From assembly GCA_013146195.2 (NCBI GenBank), contig CM028379.1, positions 163,028,437 to 163,092,436 on the forward strand: a stretch of DNA of 64,000 bases, read 5' to 3'. The translations under genes and the position numbers were made by a program. This document shows positions 10,695 to 23,544 of the stretch, one piece after another (within the stretch, counting starts at the first letter, position 1; the number at the start of each line of letters is the position of its first letter). A model generated the notes under the pieces. That model made no database searches and was not told the DNA's origin. It saw only the letters and a list, made by a program, of their open reading frames with translations. The DNA is from Codonopsis lanceolata (taxonomy: Eukaryota > Streptophyta > Magnoliopsida > Asterales > Campanulaceae).

Positions 10695-12620
10695 GGCCAA
10701 AATACTTCTTACCCAAAGTTTACACCATATCTCAATTTGCCACCCATATTAAGTTTTGTGCCACTTCCATATTTTTTTTTTGATGAGTAAAGATATATAC
10801 TAATGAAGGGGCCAAAAAGGAGGCGCATCCATGTACATTGGACGTATACAGAAACGATCTACACAAAACTAAAACTATTCACAAAGTCCACAAAAAAATA
10901 ATCTATACGATCTACCTCGTAAGCCTCGTAGCAATAGAGTGCACAAAAGATGGACCTTTAATTGCTCCATCGTCCGTTCTGCATTGTTGAAGGCCCTGCT
11001 ATTTCTCTCGCACCAAATAATCCACTAGATACCAAAAGGGACTGACACGTGCATATTCAAGGTTGCCATTTGTCCCAGTTTGCCCCCTTTCTGTGACGGG
11101 CGTTAGAAATGGTAACAGAAAATGGCATTTGGTACTTTAAAATTTTCTGATAGGGCTAGTTTATACTTTCAAAGTTTTGGTTTTATCTTTTCTTTAATTT
11201 TCTCTCTCTCTCCCATTTGTATCTCACACAAATACGCCACCGACACACTTCTTCTCTAATCTCCACCACCGGCACACCACCGCTCCCCTACCACGGACCA
11301 CGCCCAAAACTCCATAACCAGCTTAATCGCATTTAAATGGAATCAACCCATCCCAACTTCCTATTTGAAGATCCAAAATCTTAGTTTCATAGATCGAAAA
11401 CCCTAGTTCCATATACCCAAAATCACATTAAACCTTGTTAATTCTACCAGAATTGAAGGTTTGGAAGATGCAGATTGATCCCGACGACAACGTTCCTTGC
11501 TCTTCAACCGCCGTCGAGTTTGTTATCTGCCTTTGTCATCCGCCTTTTACTGGGCGGAGAATTGAAGGTCTACGTTGGAGCTTGAAGAAATGGGGGTGCT
11601 CCGTACTCGGTGGGATGTTGCAGGTGAAGATCAAAATCTAAGATTTGGAGGAGGGATAGCCGGAGAAGACCTGGGGGGGGGGGTTCGCTAGAGGTGGTAC
11701 GGCGTTGGGTAATTATTAGATTTGGGTTCAAGATTTTTTTGTGCTTTTTGATTGTAGTTGTAATTTGTGCAAGAGTATATAGGGTATTTTGAACACAGGG
11801 AGACAATGGCAAAAATTGGGGCGGGACGAATACATAAACTGGCAACACAACATTCAATCATTGGTGTTCTGGTGTAATGGGGAAAGATTCACAGCCGTTG
11901 CACCTCCTTCCTACGGCGTGGGTTATTTGACAGTTAATCTCAGACCATCGCAGGATTTCAAGCAAGCTCATGGAATTCATCAATGGTGGAAAGAGGCTAT
12001 AATACACGACTTCGAACATGACGTCGCAATCGTTCGGTTTTTGAGGCTGCGTTGGCCGGGGGTGGTGAGGGAGAGGCCAACGAAGACGTCGATTGTGAAG
12101 ATAGAATTGACATTGACTATGTCATCGAGCGCGGTGACATGGATGCTGGTTGTGGAAGTTGAAAAGGACAATGATGGAGTTGTTGATCTGGGTTGTGGGT
12201 CATCATAGTAATCTTTTGGGTATGATTGAGATCTACAAAATCTATCAATGATTTCAAAAATAAAAAATGTGTGTTAAAAAGAAACAGAATTAAAGAAAAA
12301 TAAAATTATAAAATTTGATCTTTTGGGTATTCAAAAATGTGTAGGAGATGGTGGTGGGTTTGAGGAGAGAGAGGTGATTGGGAAGAGAGAGGAGAGAGAA
12401 AGGGAGGTTGGTGGGGGTGAACTGGTGATGATTTTGAAAAGACCAAATTACCCCACACATGGTAGACCACATGCAAGTTAACTGAGATTAGAAGTGGCAA
12501 TGGATGGTAGGTGGAAAAACTGAGACAAATGGAAGTCTTGAATATGGAAGTGGCACAAAACAATATGGGTGTCAAACTAGGATTTGGTGGAAACTTTGGA
12601 GGGTAAAACGTATTTTGGCC
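10695..12620. mobile_element. Mutator-like element with TIRs of about 110 bp, one TIR split by a LINE
   Basis: The two ends are inverted copies starting GGCCAAAATACTTC / GGCCAAAATACGTT and matching through TTTTGTGCCACTTCC and the CCATTTGTCCCAG / CCATTTGTCTCAG region. The nine flanking bases, ATTACTCCA (10686-10694) and TTTACACCA (12621-12629), match at 7 of 9, consistent with an aged Mutator-type duplication. No transposase was recognised. Open stretches at about 11435-11641 (+) and 11789-12208 (+) have no known domain and could be captured host sequence. A G run lies near 11671. Confidence 0.72.
10774..11050 (-). mobile_element. LINE C, 3'-end fragment inserted in the MULE terminal repeat
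   Basis: On the - strand the fragment encodes the end of the RVT zinc domain (WWIIWCERNSRAFNNAER with one stop) and the shared 3' UTR ending CTCATCAAAAAAAAA at 10774. It is flanked by CATATT on both sides (about 10768-10773 and 11052-11057). The other MULE arm reads straight through the site, which confirms insertion. Confidence 0.8.
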
Positions 12621-12654
12621 TTTACACCACATAATATTTTAAAATTATTTTTTC

Positions 12655-12737
12655 ATATATGACGCCTTCCTCGCCTTTCGGTTGCATGCCTTTCGCCCCA
12701 AAAATGTATCTGTCGCCCGCCTCTTGCCTTTGATAAC
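12655..12737. repeat. Right-end fragment of the CATAGTTG hAT family
   Basis: This GC-rich piece ends GCCTTTGATAACTATAG, resembling the right ends of the full copies at 17526-18817 and 24182-24908. No left end is present. Confidence 0.5.
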
Positions 12738-13857
12738 TATAGTCCGTACCAGCCTTCATGACGCTGTCGCGTGTTCCTGGAAGGGACCATCCACAGTTCT
12801 CTCTTAGGCCCTAGCTTGGCTAGTTTTGTACATGCTATTGGAGCACGTGGCGAAGCTCCACTCGATAGCCTCCAAACCATAACTCCCCAGTGATCCCAAA
12901 TGCAGGGTAAAAGCTGTGCCGTGGAAGGCTGGTTATGTTCCCTCATGAAGCTGCGGTGCCTTGGTTGTGTCCTCCCAAGGTACCTGTGGTAGGCAAAATG
13001 CGTATGCGGACAACGTTCACATTTGAGATCAACACGCAAAGTGTTGTGAGCATAAGATAAGTTGCGCGAGTCCTAGTGCAACTGCTAGGCATGTGCGCTG
13101 GGCAAGCGCTTGTGCACGTTACAGTCCACACGTATGTGTCTTGCGCGAGCCATGTGGCAATGGTTAGGAATACCTATCCTACAATTACCATATCAAAACA
13201 ACGTACGTTGAGGTATTTGCCATTAGTATCCCCAAATAAGCTGCAATAGACTTAGTTGCTACACTTCAAAATACCATGTGTATATATATGCGTGTGTCAA
13301 ATATACCTGTTTGGTGAACATAGCTGCTTATACTTGAAAATATTTGAATATTTTCCCTTTAATATACTTGGAGATATCCCCTGGACTTGCCTCAAACATA
13401 TTATGCTTTACATTATTTTGTATTTTCATATCTTTTCCAGATGATATGATCTATGTTCTAGGTAACGTATCGAAGTGCTTGCTTACTGGGTACCTCTTGT
13501 ATACTTCCATACCCGATCTAGATCCTAGGTTGCTTAGTTGTATGTATGAAGCCTTTTAAATTTTTCTTTGAATTAAAATTATCTACAAACCCTTATTCTA
13601 CAGCTGATTGCCAGTCAACCATTTTTCCTATGTTAGCGTTTTTCATATTATTGCGCCAACACTACAAGATTATTATGAACTCTGCTAACTCATCAATGTC
13701 AGAGGCAGTATACATTTAGAAGGATAACGATAATGGTTTATATTTGGAACTACTTGCAATGTGTATGCTTTTCAATAGCAACATTTACTTGGCATATCCA
13801 GACCTGATAATTCTACCTGCTGGCTTTCTTTGATGGTTTATTGTCTTTTGAACGATA
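12738..13857. other. Upstream intron-like sequence of the SFT2-like gene
   Basis: I searched this stretch for the preceding SFT2 exon (ending in the first two bases of a serine codon) and did not find it. No other gene or repeat is clear. Confidence 0.45.
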
Positions 13858-13895
13858 GCTATAGTTATAGTTATAGTTATAGTTATAGTTATAGT
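13858..13895. repeat. Hexanucleotide repeat (TATAGT)n
   Basis: About six units of TATAGT lie within the intron just upstream of the first visible SFT2 exon. Confidence 0.9.
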
Positions 13896-13958
13896 CATCC
13901 TCATACTCTGGCTTTCCTGTGCATTTCAGCTGCTAAATTGCAATCTTTTGTATGGCAG

Positions 13959-14076
13959 CACAGCGTTCCTTGTAGGCCCCAAACGACAAGTGACTATGAT
14001 GCTTGATCCAGTTCGAATTTATGCCACTGCCTTATATCTTGCAAGCATCATACTTGCCCTGTTTTGTGCTCTCTTT
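13959..14076 (+). CDS. SFT2-like exon a
   Basis: The acceptor TATGGCAG precedes the exon and the donor GTAAGT follows it. It enters one base into a codon and encodes TAFLVGPKRQV through FCALF. Confidence 0.87.
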
Positions 14077-14788
14077 GTAAGTCGTCTTTTTCTTTCCAAT
14101 TCTTTCTTCTAATTAAGCTTTTCTTCTCCTTTACATTATGACATCCCTTTCACTTATTATATCATGCAGGTACATAACAAGCTATTGACACTCGTGGCAA
14201 TTATGGTAGAGTTTGGCGCTCTCATTTGGTAATGTCAAAGATCTCAATTATGCTTCCTCACGATACTCTTCTATTCATGATTTGTTCCAATCTGTGTTTT
14301 TGGGCCTTACACCAACTGGGATAGAAGAAAGCGTGAAACTTGTCAAAATTGATGTTTGCATTTTAGAACATTTCCGGATTTGCTTATTGGATCACTTAGT
14401 TAGTATTTTGCCACAGTATGGTACGAAGATTGGTCGTGTTTTGTTCTTTTCAATGCAAGTACATTCCTTCATATGCAGCTCATAAAAACCAGATATATTT
14501 TGCTTTCTCAAATTCTCTGCAACATACTTTCCTGCCTATGAGATGTTGCATCCAGGAATGCATTGCAAGGGGTAAATGATCTGTCTATTCGTGTTATTTG
14601 ACATTACTTAATGGGCGACTGTGGTTTGTATACAAAGGCTATGTTGATCGTGATTTTTGTGTTGCGCCTAGTGCTGTCTTTTGACCTCTTTCATTGATTT
14701 GGTATGCAGGTATAGCTTGAGCTATATCCCTTTTGCGAGGTCAATGATCTCCAAGGTCATGGTTGCTTGCTTTGACGCCGAGTTTTAA
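13959..14788 (+). CDS. SFT2/Got1-like vesicle transport protein, last three exons (5' part missing)
   Basis: Three spliced exons (13959-14076, 14170-14228, 14710-14788; 256 nt) encode the C-terminal 84 residues of an SFT2-family protein: TAFLVGPKRQVTMMLDPVRI, a hydrophobic helix ATALYLASIILALFCALF, a second helix VAIMVEFGALIW, then YSLSYIPFARSMISK and a short FDAEF tail. SFT2 proteins are small four-helix membrane proteins of the Golgi/endosome involved in vesicle fusion; only helices 3-4 are present here. All junctions are GT-AG and the phases agree. The first visible base completes a serine codon, so earlier exons are required; they were not found and may lie before base 1 or beyond intronic transposons. 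The gene converges with membralin. Confidence 0.88.
14170..14228 (+). CDS. SFT2-like exon b
   Basis: The acceptor ATCATGCAG precedes VHNKLLTLVAIMVEFGALI and the donor GTAATG splits the tryptophan codon TG|G. The preceding intron is 93 bp. Confidence 0.87.
14710..14788 (+). CDS. SFT2-like terminal exon c
   Basis: The acceptor GGTATGCAG precedes the completion of tryptophan, then YSLSYIPFARSMISKVMV and the stop TAA at 14786-14788. The preceding intron is 481 bp. Confidence 0.88.
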
Positions 14789-16061
14789 GGTGATAGACAA
14801 TGAAAAGTAGTTGTGCACTTGTTTTGATGGCAAATTTTTTTTGTGGTGTATAAGTGAAATGTGAATAGAAACTAGTATACGCTTGATTAGTTGTATCGAA
14901 TTGTTTGAATGGAACACTCCCGCTTAGTTTTCTGTTTGTATATTTTGTGCTCTGTTTTCATGATTCGATGTCTTATTCTCGTGCTGTGACTGATTGGTCC
15001 ACTTGTTAATGTTGTTGCTCATCATTTCTTTGGATTATGATTTATGATGATATGCAGACAAGAGTTGATTTATGATGATATGCAGACAAGTCTGTCTATC
15101 TATCTATCTGGTGAAATAATGATAACATTCCAACCGAGCTTAGAGCTAATGGTATAAAAACAAGAAAATAGCTAGATAGATTAGACTTTAGAACAAGCAA
15201 AAAAAAATTGGTTTAAATTGTTCCTTATTGCAACGGCTATTGTAACTAACCTACTCTTTTTCATCGCAAATTTACAAATCCACTTCAAACATTTATTCGG
15301 CTACGACATTTTAATTGACAAGCCTAGATTAGATATTATAACCGAGTTACTGGGGTTGTGCATGTGGTTTACCATCCAAGTTAATCTTGGTTCCATATAG
15401 TTCGGAGAGGTGGAGGGATATTTGAGGGCAATGAAGGTGCAGATCACACGCTGTCTGCGTCTGCATCTCAATTGAGTGTTGCTATTAGGGAAGGGTTTTT
15501 AGATACAGATCCAAGAGTTGCAAGTCTGCTGAGACTTTCAGATGATTTTATTCTCATTAATCAATTTTCATTGAACTGTGTTTTAGAACATCTTCCATTT
15601 GTTTTTCACTTGTAATTTTTTTCCATCTCAACAACAACTCTTCTCATGTAGATCTTTGTCCGCATCGATTGAAGGCAAATTTGTCGATTCAATGAAAATT
15701 TAACGAAATTGGTAACAGTGATGGAGCTACTAGCTAGCGACTAAATGAGGGTTGGCAACTCTTCAGATCCTTTCTTTTCTTTCTTTTTGGGTTGAGGGAG
15801 GGTTGTAAGTGGGCGGTCGTTGTCACAGTGACGGAGAAGCTGAACGATGATGAAATCTCTTTGACCCAGTAAGGTTAATCTTGTTTTTGTAATATTCACC
15901 CTTAGGATAATTGTATTTGAATACAGTACCAAGGTTAATAAATCAACCAAGTATAAGGACGTCCCCGTCCCCATCCGCGAATAGCTGAATACATTAGTAA
16001 GGTGATTAATTGTCTAACCATCCAATGCATGTTGAATAGTTTAATTGAGAGTCAATTGAGA
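14789..16061. other. Intergenic region between converging SFT2 and membralin; contains one exon-like frame
   Basis: The first part is probably SFT2 3' UTR. A 27-bp tandem duplication (GATTTATGATGATATGCAG, about 15035-15090) is followed by a short CTAT run. Between about 15395 and 15618 a + frame preceded by ATATAG encodes GADHTLSASASQLSVAIRE and DTDPRVASLLRLSDDFI, which looks compositionally like real protein. I cannot assign it, and no start or partner exon was found. Confidence 0.4.
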
Positions 16062-16227
16062 GGTCGGGTGTTCAAAAGGCTCATCAAAGGCACCATTTGT
16101 TCGAACCACACCAAAGGCATCATATATATAATTGTAGCCTTTCAAGGCATTAAAAAAAAAATTAAGGGTTGGGGTACGGTCTATGTCCCCTCAACCTTTT
16201 GCAAAAAAAAAATTTTTTTTTTTTAAA
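16062..16227 (+). mobile_element. 166-bp retroposon with perfect 14-bp target duplication
   Basis: AGAGTCAATTGAGA occurs at 16048-16061 and at 16228-16241. The insert starts GGTCGGGTGTTCAAAAGG, contains a TTGTTCGAACCAC stretch resembling a pol III B box, and ends in an A run followed by a T run. This fits a SINE or a short processed retroposon; the family is not recognised. Confidence 0.65.
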
Positions 16228-16647
16228 AGAGTCAATTGAGAAGTAGTCGTGGGTTCGTAGTCCTACTCATTCAACACCTGCCTGTTCAATAGTAAACAAT
16301 ATTACAGCATCGGAAAATTATCAGTACATCAGAGAAGAGAAGGGAGATAGTATAAGAAGGCATTCATCCAATTAATATCTGAATTGGCATTTCGCATCAT
16401 ACTTGTTAGGTTACCATGCCAGATTAAAACTATCCAATGTCCAAGAAGTTGTTATTGCTGTACACTAATATTATGATTCCAAAAGGCCATTGACCATGAA
16501 CAATGTGATCCTCCTCCAACTGTAATGTATTCCAACCCAATTATGTATTAACTAGTACATAATTCTAAACTACATATAGTGTGTGCGCACACACACACAC
16601 ATCAAAGACCACTATCGCGCACCTTGAATTCCTGGACTCATTCACGT

Positions 16648-17145
16648 TCATGACACAGTCTGTGTAGCACGATTTTCTTGCCCAGGGGAGTCTGCATATA
16701 CTTGGCCTTGATCTCTTACATCTCTGAACATAGAAAGAAATGAGTTGAGGCCTTCTGAGGAAGCCCCTCCTAAGATCCACAATAACAAGGAACTGAATGA
16801 GCTCATAGCCCCAGGGTTGCCACCAGTTTCTGGTTGACGGAGGTCAAGCTCAGGCTGCCCCCCAGCTGTTTGGAGAGGATTGCCTGCAGGGTCTGAGTTG
16901 CCATTCTCCACCAAATCATTTGTCTGAATTGATGCTAGATCAGGCGGCGGACCACCATCTCTCACCACAGGTCCAGAAGGAGTTGAATCTGTTGTTGTAT
17001 TTACAGAAGGACCTGCAAGGTTCCTTGTGGGATTTAATCTAGTGATGTGCACAGTTGAGGCGAGAATGGTGGAGGTAATGTGAAAGTCTGGCTGTTGCTG
17101 AAAATGTGAACGTCTGGTCTGCATAAACCTCTGTAGAGCTGGAAC
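16648..17145 (-). CDS. Membralin terminal exon 13
   Basis: The acceptor TTATTGTAG precedes VPALQRFMQTRRSHFQQQ and DFHITSTILASTVHITRLN. A proline- and glycine-rich low-complexity stretch follows, then SSFSSLLLWILGGASSEGLN and FRDVRDQGQVYADSPGQ, with TGA at 16648-16650. Confidence 0.93.
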   Translation of the reverse strand, partial: VPALQRFMQTRRSHFQQQPDFHITSTILASTVHITRLNPTRNLAGPSVNTTTDSTPSGPVVRDGGPPPDLASIQTNDLVENGNSDPAGNPLQTAGGQPELDLRQPETGGNPGAMSSFSSLLLWILGGASSEGLNSFLSMFRDVRDQGQVYADSPGQENRATQTVS

Positions 17146-20100
17146 CTACAATAATTATAGCGCTTTAACAAATGACAACTCAAAATATGAAGAAAAAATA
17201 TTAGTAAAAACAGTACCAAGAAGATGAAGTTAGGCTAAAAAAGAAGATGGAATGGAAGTTTTAGATGTCAAAGGTATTAAAATAAGTAGGATTAAGCAGA
17301 ATACATGGAATGCAACTTTAGCGGTAGAAAGAGTATTAGTGGTGATTAATACATAATTTGGTTCTTGAATTTAACACTTTTTCCTATGATCGTTATAGAT
17401 ATTGAACATTTCCTATAGTGGTCCTTGAACTCAACTTTAGCCTTAGTGTGTCCCTCGTTGTAACAGAAATGTTAAAAATTGAATAAAATTACGACAATAC
17501 CCTTACTAAATGCTAACAATTACACCATAGTTGTCCAAGGCGAAAGGCAAGAGATACCTTTTTCCGGCGAGAGGCGAAACGCTCACGGAAACAATATTAA
17601 GGAAAAAAAAGAAGTATATATAACTTAAAAAATCTTAACAAAACATGTTACGAGCAGGAAGAACAATTCCACCAAATCAAACACAACCATTAAAAACCAA
17701 TAAATTAATTCATTTGATACTCATTTGATTCAAAACTAAAAAACCCTTCCAACAGTGGCACAAACTCCAACACTTTTAAATACCCCACTATCTTTATCTT
17801 GAAAATCGGTTTGGTGTCCAAAAGAAGCAAACCAAGTCTCTATTTATAGAAAAAATGTGTACTCTTTTTTCATAAAAAAATTAAAAAATTAAAACATTTT
17901 TTGAATTGCTAAAATGCCAAAAATGAGATAAAAATCAAAAAGTGGTTGTATGATTTGTATCATAAATTGATACAAATCAAAACCAAATCTAATTTGATTT
18001 GATTTTCAACTTTTTGATTCCACCATTGCAAGGCAAGATTTTCGGATGATTCATCTGTTAACCATGCTCATATAAGTGAGCATAATACATGAAACTAAGT
18101 TCTAATATAATATCAATAACACAAATTTCATCATTCATAGTGGAAATTCCAATGCATTAGATGAACTTAAACTAAAACTTCAAGCAAGAAAATAAATAGT
18201 TAACAAAAAAATAGATCAATTATTTGACGTACAGTACAGTTTTTTGAAGTACAGTACACTTCAGATATGAAAACAAAATTTATTATTTTCATAGAAAGAA
18301 ATACATAGTAAATAAATAAGCCAACAAATTTGAAAAAAGTAGTTTGTTCTGTTGCTAGAGTGTGAAGACAAGTGAGAGACAGAGGGAGGAAGGCCTACCA
18401 CAGTACTCACAGAAGAGAGCGAGAGATTGAGATGGTGCGAGTCAGCTCAAAGTCGAAACCCTAGCACTGACTCGAATGTTGAAGTGATTAAGGCAGCGCA
18501 CACTAGTCAAAAGACTCGGAATGAAGTTTTAGGGCTTGTTTCTTGCTCATCTGAAAGTCTGAAGTCGATTAGGGTTTCCTTTTGGGGGTTTCGCTATTTA
18601 AGTTAACCCAAAATTACGTTGTAAAACTCAAAAAATATTTCCTTATTTACGCAGTTCGACTCAGTCCGCCTTTTTCACGCCTCTTGCCTCTCAAAAAGGC
18701 GTCCGCCTTCTCTCACTTCCAGCTCGTTGACTCGCCTAGGCCTCTTTGGGTGTTGTACCCTCGCCTCACGTTGCCGCTCGCTTCAAGCAACAAAGGCGAG
18801 CGCCTTTGACAACTATGAGTTCCACGTGGCTTTTGCTTATATTTGGCTGCCTTTTATTATCTTTGATGGATGGTTGACAATCAAGGCCTCTTCCTTGGAA
18901 CTAATTTCCACTACTTCTCCTTTTTTACTACTTGCATTTTATTCTTCTTTTAATTATTTATAGTTTTTCTTAACATATCATGTTATGCTTTGCCAAGTCA
19001 AGGTTTAGTGATTCGAGCTTGAGCTCCTAAACTCTATTTAATCTCGAGCTTCTTCGAGCTCAAAGTCAAGTTTGACTTTGGTTGGGTCTTTTTGTTGTCA
19101 GCGATCCGTTTGGAACAGTTTGATTCGGGTAATTTATGTTGAGGATTAAAAATACTTGGATAAGACCAATGACTTAAGCTATACATAGGTCTACTTGGAA
19201 AAAATGGCATGAAAATTTTGATTCAAGATAAGTAGATTTATCTTAAATGATTGTTGGAGAGGTGAAGGATCGGTCTCTCCTCAAGATCAGATCAACAAGA
19301 ATGTCTCAATAAATTAACGTAAAAGGCATGAAACTTATTAAGGTAAATGTATTAATTGTAAAGTGCATAAAGAAAAACAAATAAGCTGCTAGAAAGAATC
19401 GACTCTATGTGACTAGGTCTGAGAGTTGTTTATTAAACCGATAATATATTAACACTTGACACAATTAAAACTCTTAATCGTAAAGCTTTTTAGTAGGTTC
19501 ATAATATTATTCAAAAAATTAGGAAAAGTTGCAGGTCAGTCCCCCTTTTAAGGTTTCAATCTCTTTACACACCTATAAAAGCGTAAGACCCTGAAACTTT
19601 GCGAGTTTGACTTTCTTGCATGGTTGACTTCCTGTATGAGTCTTCATATCTTTGGGTTGATTGGACCATAGCCAATGTTCTAGAGTTGTTGAACTTACAA
19701 TGAGGAACTTGGCGTTGTTGGAAACTCGACTTGATAGAGCGTTATTTTCCTTAGTTATTGTTTACAGCCTTAGAGATATTCTAGTTCCTCGTGTACTTGC
19801 TTGGATAAATTTTATATCCTTATAATCATGTTTAAAAAGTTTACATGTGGTCATGACGTTCATATTATAGTCGTCGTCATAAATTTGATTTCGCGATTTG
19901 CGTATCGTTAACGTATCACCTTTCGTACTTTGGTCGCACTTAATTTATGTTTGACCTTGGGTATGTGTTTGGGACACTTCATTAGACTTCTAACATGTTT
20001 TAAAACAAGTATGTATGCGTGTTCGTTCGTTGTTTCGATCGTTGGGTTGTCTTGTGTAGTTTCATCCTTTGTAGATCAGTTATGGACCGATTTCGGTACA

Positions 20101-23100
20101 CTATAAAATTGTTTTATTTGAGATATCACCCAAGATGGTTTTAGTTTGGTTTGGGGCTTTTAAGGATTTTAGTTTAAGTCCTCAGGGTCAACGAAGAAAT
20201 CACGTCGTTTCGTCGAACGGAATTCAAAAATGGGAAGCTTAGAAAAATACACGCGACACGTCACATCACTGTTCACTGTGTTACTGTAGCAATGGGACAA
20301 CAACGTTTTTTTTTCTGATTTTTGAAGTGTAATTTCATTTGTGCCCTTGATGAGATCGGCCCTTACAGCCTTGGAGACCCTCATTTGAAGTATTTGAACC
20401 CCAAAAACACTTCCTCCATCCATTAATCATCTTCATATACCTCCCTCTTCATCTTCTTCATCTCTTAGAGAGAAAAAACACCACCATTAGGTGTTTGTGT
20501 GTGTAGTGTTTCCCGTTGACTCGCACAACGGAATCGCGACGGAGACCGCCGTTGGAAAGCTCTCATCGAGGAGATCGTTTCCCCTCAATCCATTTCCGGT
20601 TTTGTTAGGTTGGTGAGTTTGGATTTTTGGTAAGTTACTTCTTTTTTCTTCCTCTCTCTAGCTTAATATCATGGTAGGATGTTAGATAATGGGTTTTCAT
20701 GCTTTAGGTGAAATACCCACCATTAAATGATGAGTATATGATGATTTATATGCTGAGAACAAATGGGTATGAAAGTATGTGTTGGATTTGATTGTTGTTG
20801 GGTTTGATTATGTTTGTTTGGTATTTATGCTTGTAGAACACATTTAATGGGTTTAGGAACCCAAATGTTGGTTAAATCACGAAATGAGTTTGTAACCTAA
20901 CTTTTGAAAGTTAGTAATTCAACTCAACGGAGTCAAATAGAGTTTTAATGAGTTTATGGGAGTCTTAGGATGAAATCCTACATCGTTTGGAGATCTTTGA
21001 AATCTAAATTGTGAAATCCCGAGATTATGACTTTTGGGAGATTTTGGGTTGTTCTATATGATGATTTAGGACTTCATCATAAGTCCCCATGAATGTATTA
21101 GTAAAGTCTAATAGCGTTAAATGGCTCTACAATAGTTGGATTGCAAACTAACGAGAGTGTTGGATTTTGGGAAGTCATTTTAATGCACGATAATGCACCG
21201 ACTTGTTAGGGAATCTAAGATGTGATTCTTGTGTGATTAATGGTGAATCAGAAATATGATTTGATGAACAATTTGTGTGTGATGGTTAAGAGTGTACTTT
21301 TGGACTCTCTGATTAAAGACTATTTAGAAAGTCTTGGGTTATGATTTCGATAGCAATTGTTATATGCTTGCGATATTAGGGTTTTATGATGATTGATATA
21401 AGAATATCGATCAAGTTATAATTAGATGGATTTTATGGTTTAAGTCAATAATAACCTAAAAGATTGTAATTAAGGCTCATTGGAGTCGAATAGAGATTGT
21501 TGACACACTAAATAAAGTAGTGTTGGAATCCTATGGCGTTAGAGATGCGTATGGTTTTGTTTATAAAGTTACGAATGATTTCTTGGTGTGAGTCCAATGT
21601 GACATTTAAACCATAAGGGTTATTGTCTTGATCATAGGTTGTCGCTTAACTAACTTAGTAAGCCGTATGACTGAGATACTTCAAGTTGGGAATTGTTGAC
21701 TTGGTTTAGTAACTTAAGAGAGTTGACTATGGATGTGCACATTAGGGCACGAGAATATTAGAGATCATTATATAGACTCAAAATGTGGTTATGTGATTGA
21801 GATGGTGGACGGACTACCACACCATACGAATTAAGGTTGAGTGCACTTATGGGTACTCGTATGTGTGAGATTATGGGATAGTCTTGTTTACGTTTAGAGC
21901 GTAATTTTGAGTGTAATGATCAAGGTTATGGACTAAATGAATGGTTATGTTGATGGCTAAGTAGGTAGCCTCATGATAGGGGTGATTATGGACTAACATG
22001 GTAGCCCACCCTTGTTTGTGAATTAAGGATCTTGTAGGACCTTGATGTGATGTTATTATTAATTATTAATAGACTAAATATGTAGCCTTATAATGTGAAT
22101 GAGAATTAGACTAAATAGGGCTAACTTCACCATTGGTCCCTGTACTTTGCAAAAATCCACTAGCAGTCCATGTACAAAGCAAATGCACGCCACTGACCAA
22201 AGTATGCAGATTTTGAACACCGGAAGTCCTTAGCCCTAATTCCGTTAGTTGAAGTGTCGTTAAGGGACCATCCAGAAAGTTTGAAAAACTACCAAGGAAA
22301 AAACTCAAAAATTAGGGGCCTAGCTGTAATTTTTCTCCTTCCCCAACCCAGCACACCCATTTCTTCTCCTCTCCCTTTCTTCACCCACCATATCTCCCTC
22401 TTATTTTCTTCTTATTAATACTTTGTATTCTTAAATTAGCGCCAAACTACGGCATGATTAATTCTAAGACTTTTTAAAAAAATTGGATTTTATCGAAATG
22501 AATTTTCCCAACCGTAACAATTAAATTTTCCTCTCTAAGTTCAAAGCTCAAGACTTCTTTTTTTAATGTAGACAAGATTCTTGAATTTCTTTCTCCCACT
22601 AAATCTCTCAATTGCCTTCTTCTCCTCCGGAGTTGGAATCATTCCCGTTTATATATAATCGAACCTCTCTTTGACCCACGTTGACGGGTTTGACCGGTAA
22701 ACTGATGTGATTCCATGAGGCATTGTCGGGTTAAGCTGAGCAAAGACAAAGAAGAAGCAACGTCTATCCCTTCCCCGCGGATATTTCAACTAAGTCAAAT
22801 CTAATGAGAGAGAATTCCCATGCCTTTTCAAATTTCATTAACTTACGGGACTGAACGGGATCCTTTCTTTCCTAAGATTGAATGTGGCGAAGACCCTGAA
22901 AGTCTTTCTTCTTTTACTGCCCGCTAATTCGGGTACCTATGTGCTTTTGAACCTGGTAAACTATTTGCTATCATATACCCAATTTCTCGTTGAATTCAAG
23001 AGAACTCTCAAATGATGAATGGATGGAAGAATTCGATCATGAAAGAGTCATTATTGTTGTAGTATCATTCTTCCAAAACGACGCCACCACAAATAACATC

Positions 23101-23508
23101 GTTCCCGCCGGATCCACCCCCATCAACAACCACCGTCCAAATTCATGTCCTGGTTCGTCGGCGACGGCGACACATCTCAAAAATTGTACTACCACGTCAA
23201 GTAATAACACCCCAGTTCACTCATCACCGCCAGTCCATGGCAGAGCCCGAACCCACCAGGGGTGGCTCCGTCGGGATCTCCGGCGAGGACGCCGAAGAGG
23301 ATTTTCAAGTGGCCTTTCCCTCCACCATCGCCGGCGAAGCCAATCATGTCGGCGATTATGAAGCGACAAGGCACCTGAAAGCCAAAAACGGGGACAATAC
23401 CGAAGGAAGAAGGGGAAAGGGGAAAGACCATTAGATAAGAATGTAAGTAAATCAATATAGAAGAATAAAATGGAAATAAATTAGTGTGATTAATTTTACT
23501 ATAAAATG

Positions 23509-23544
<36 letters not shown>

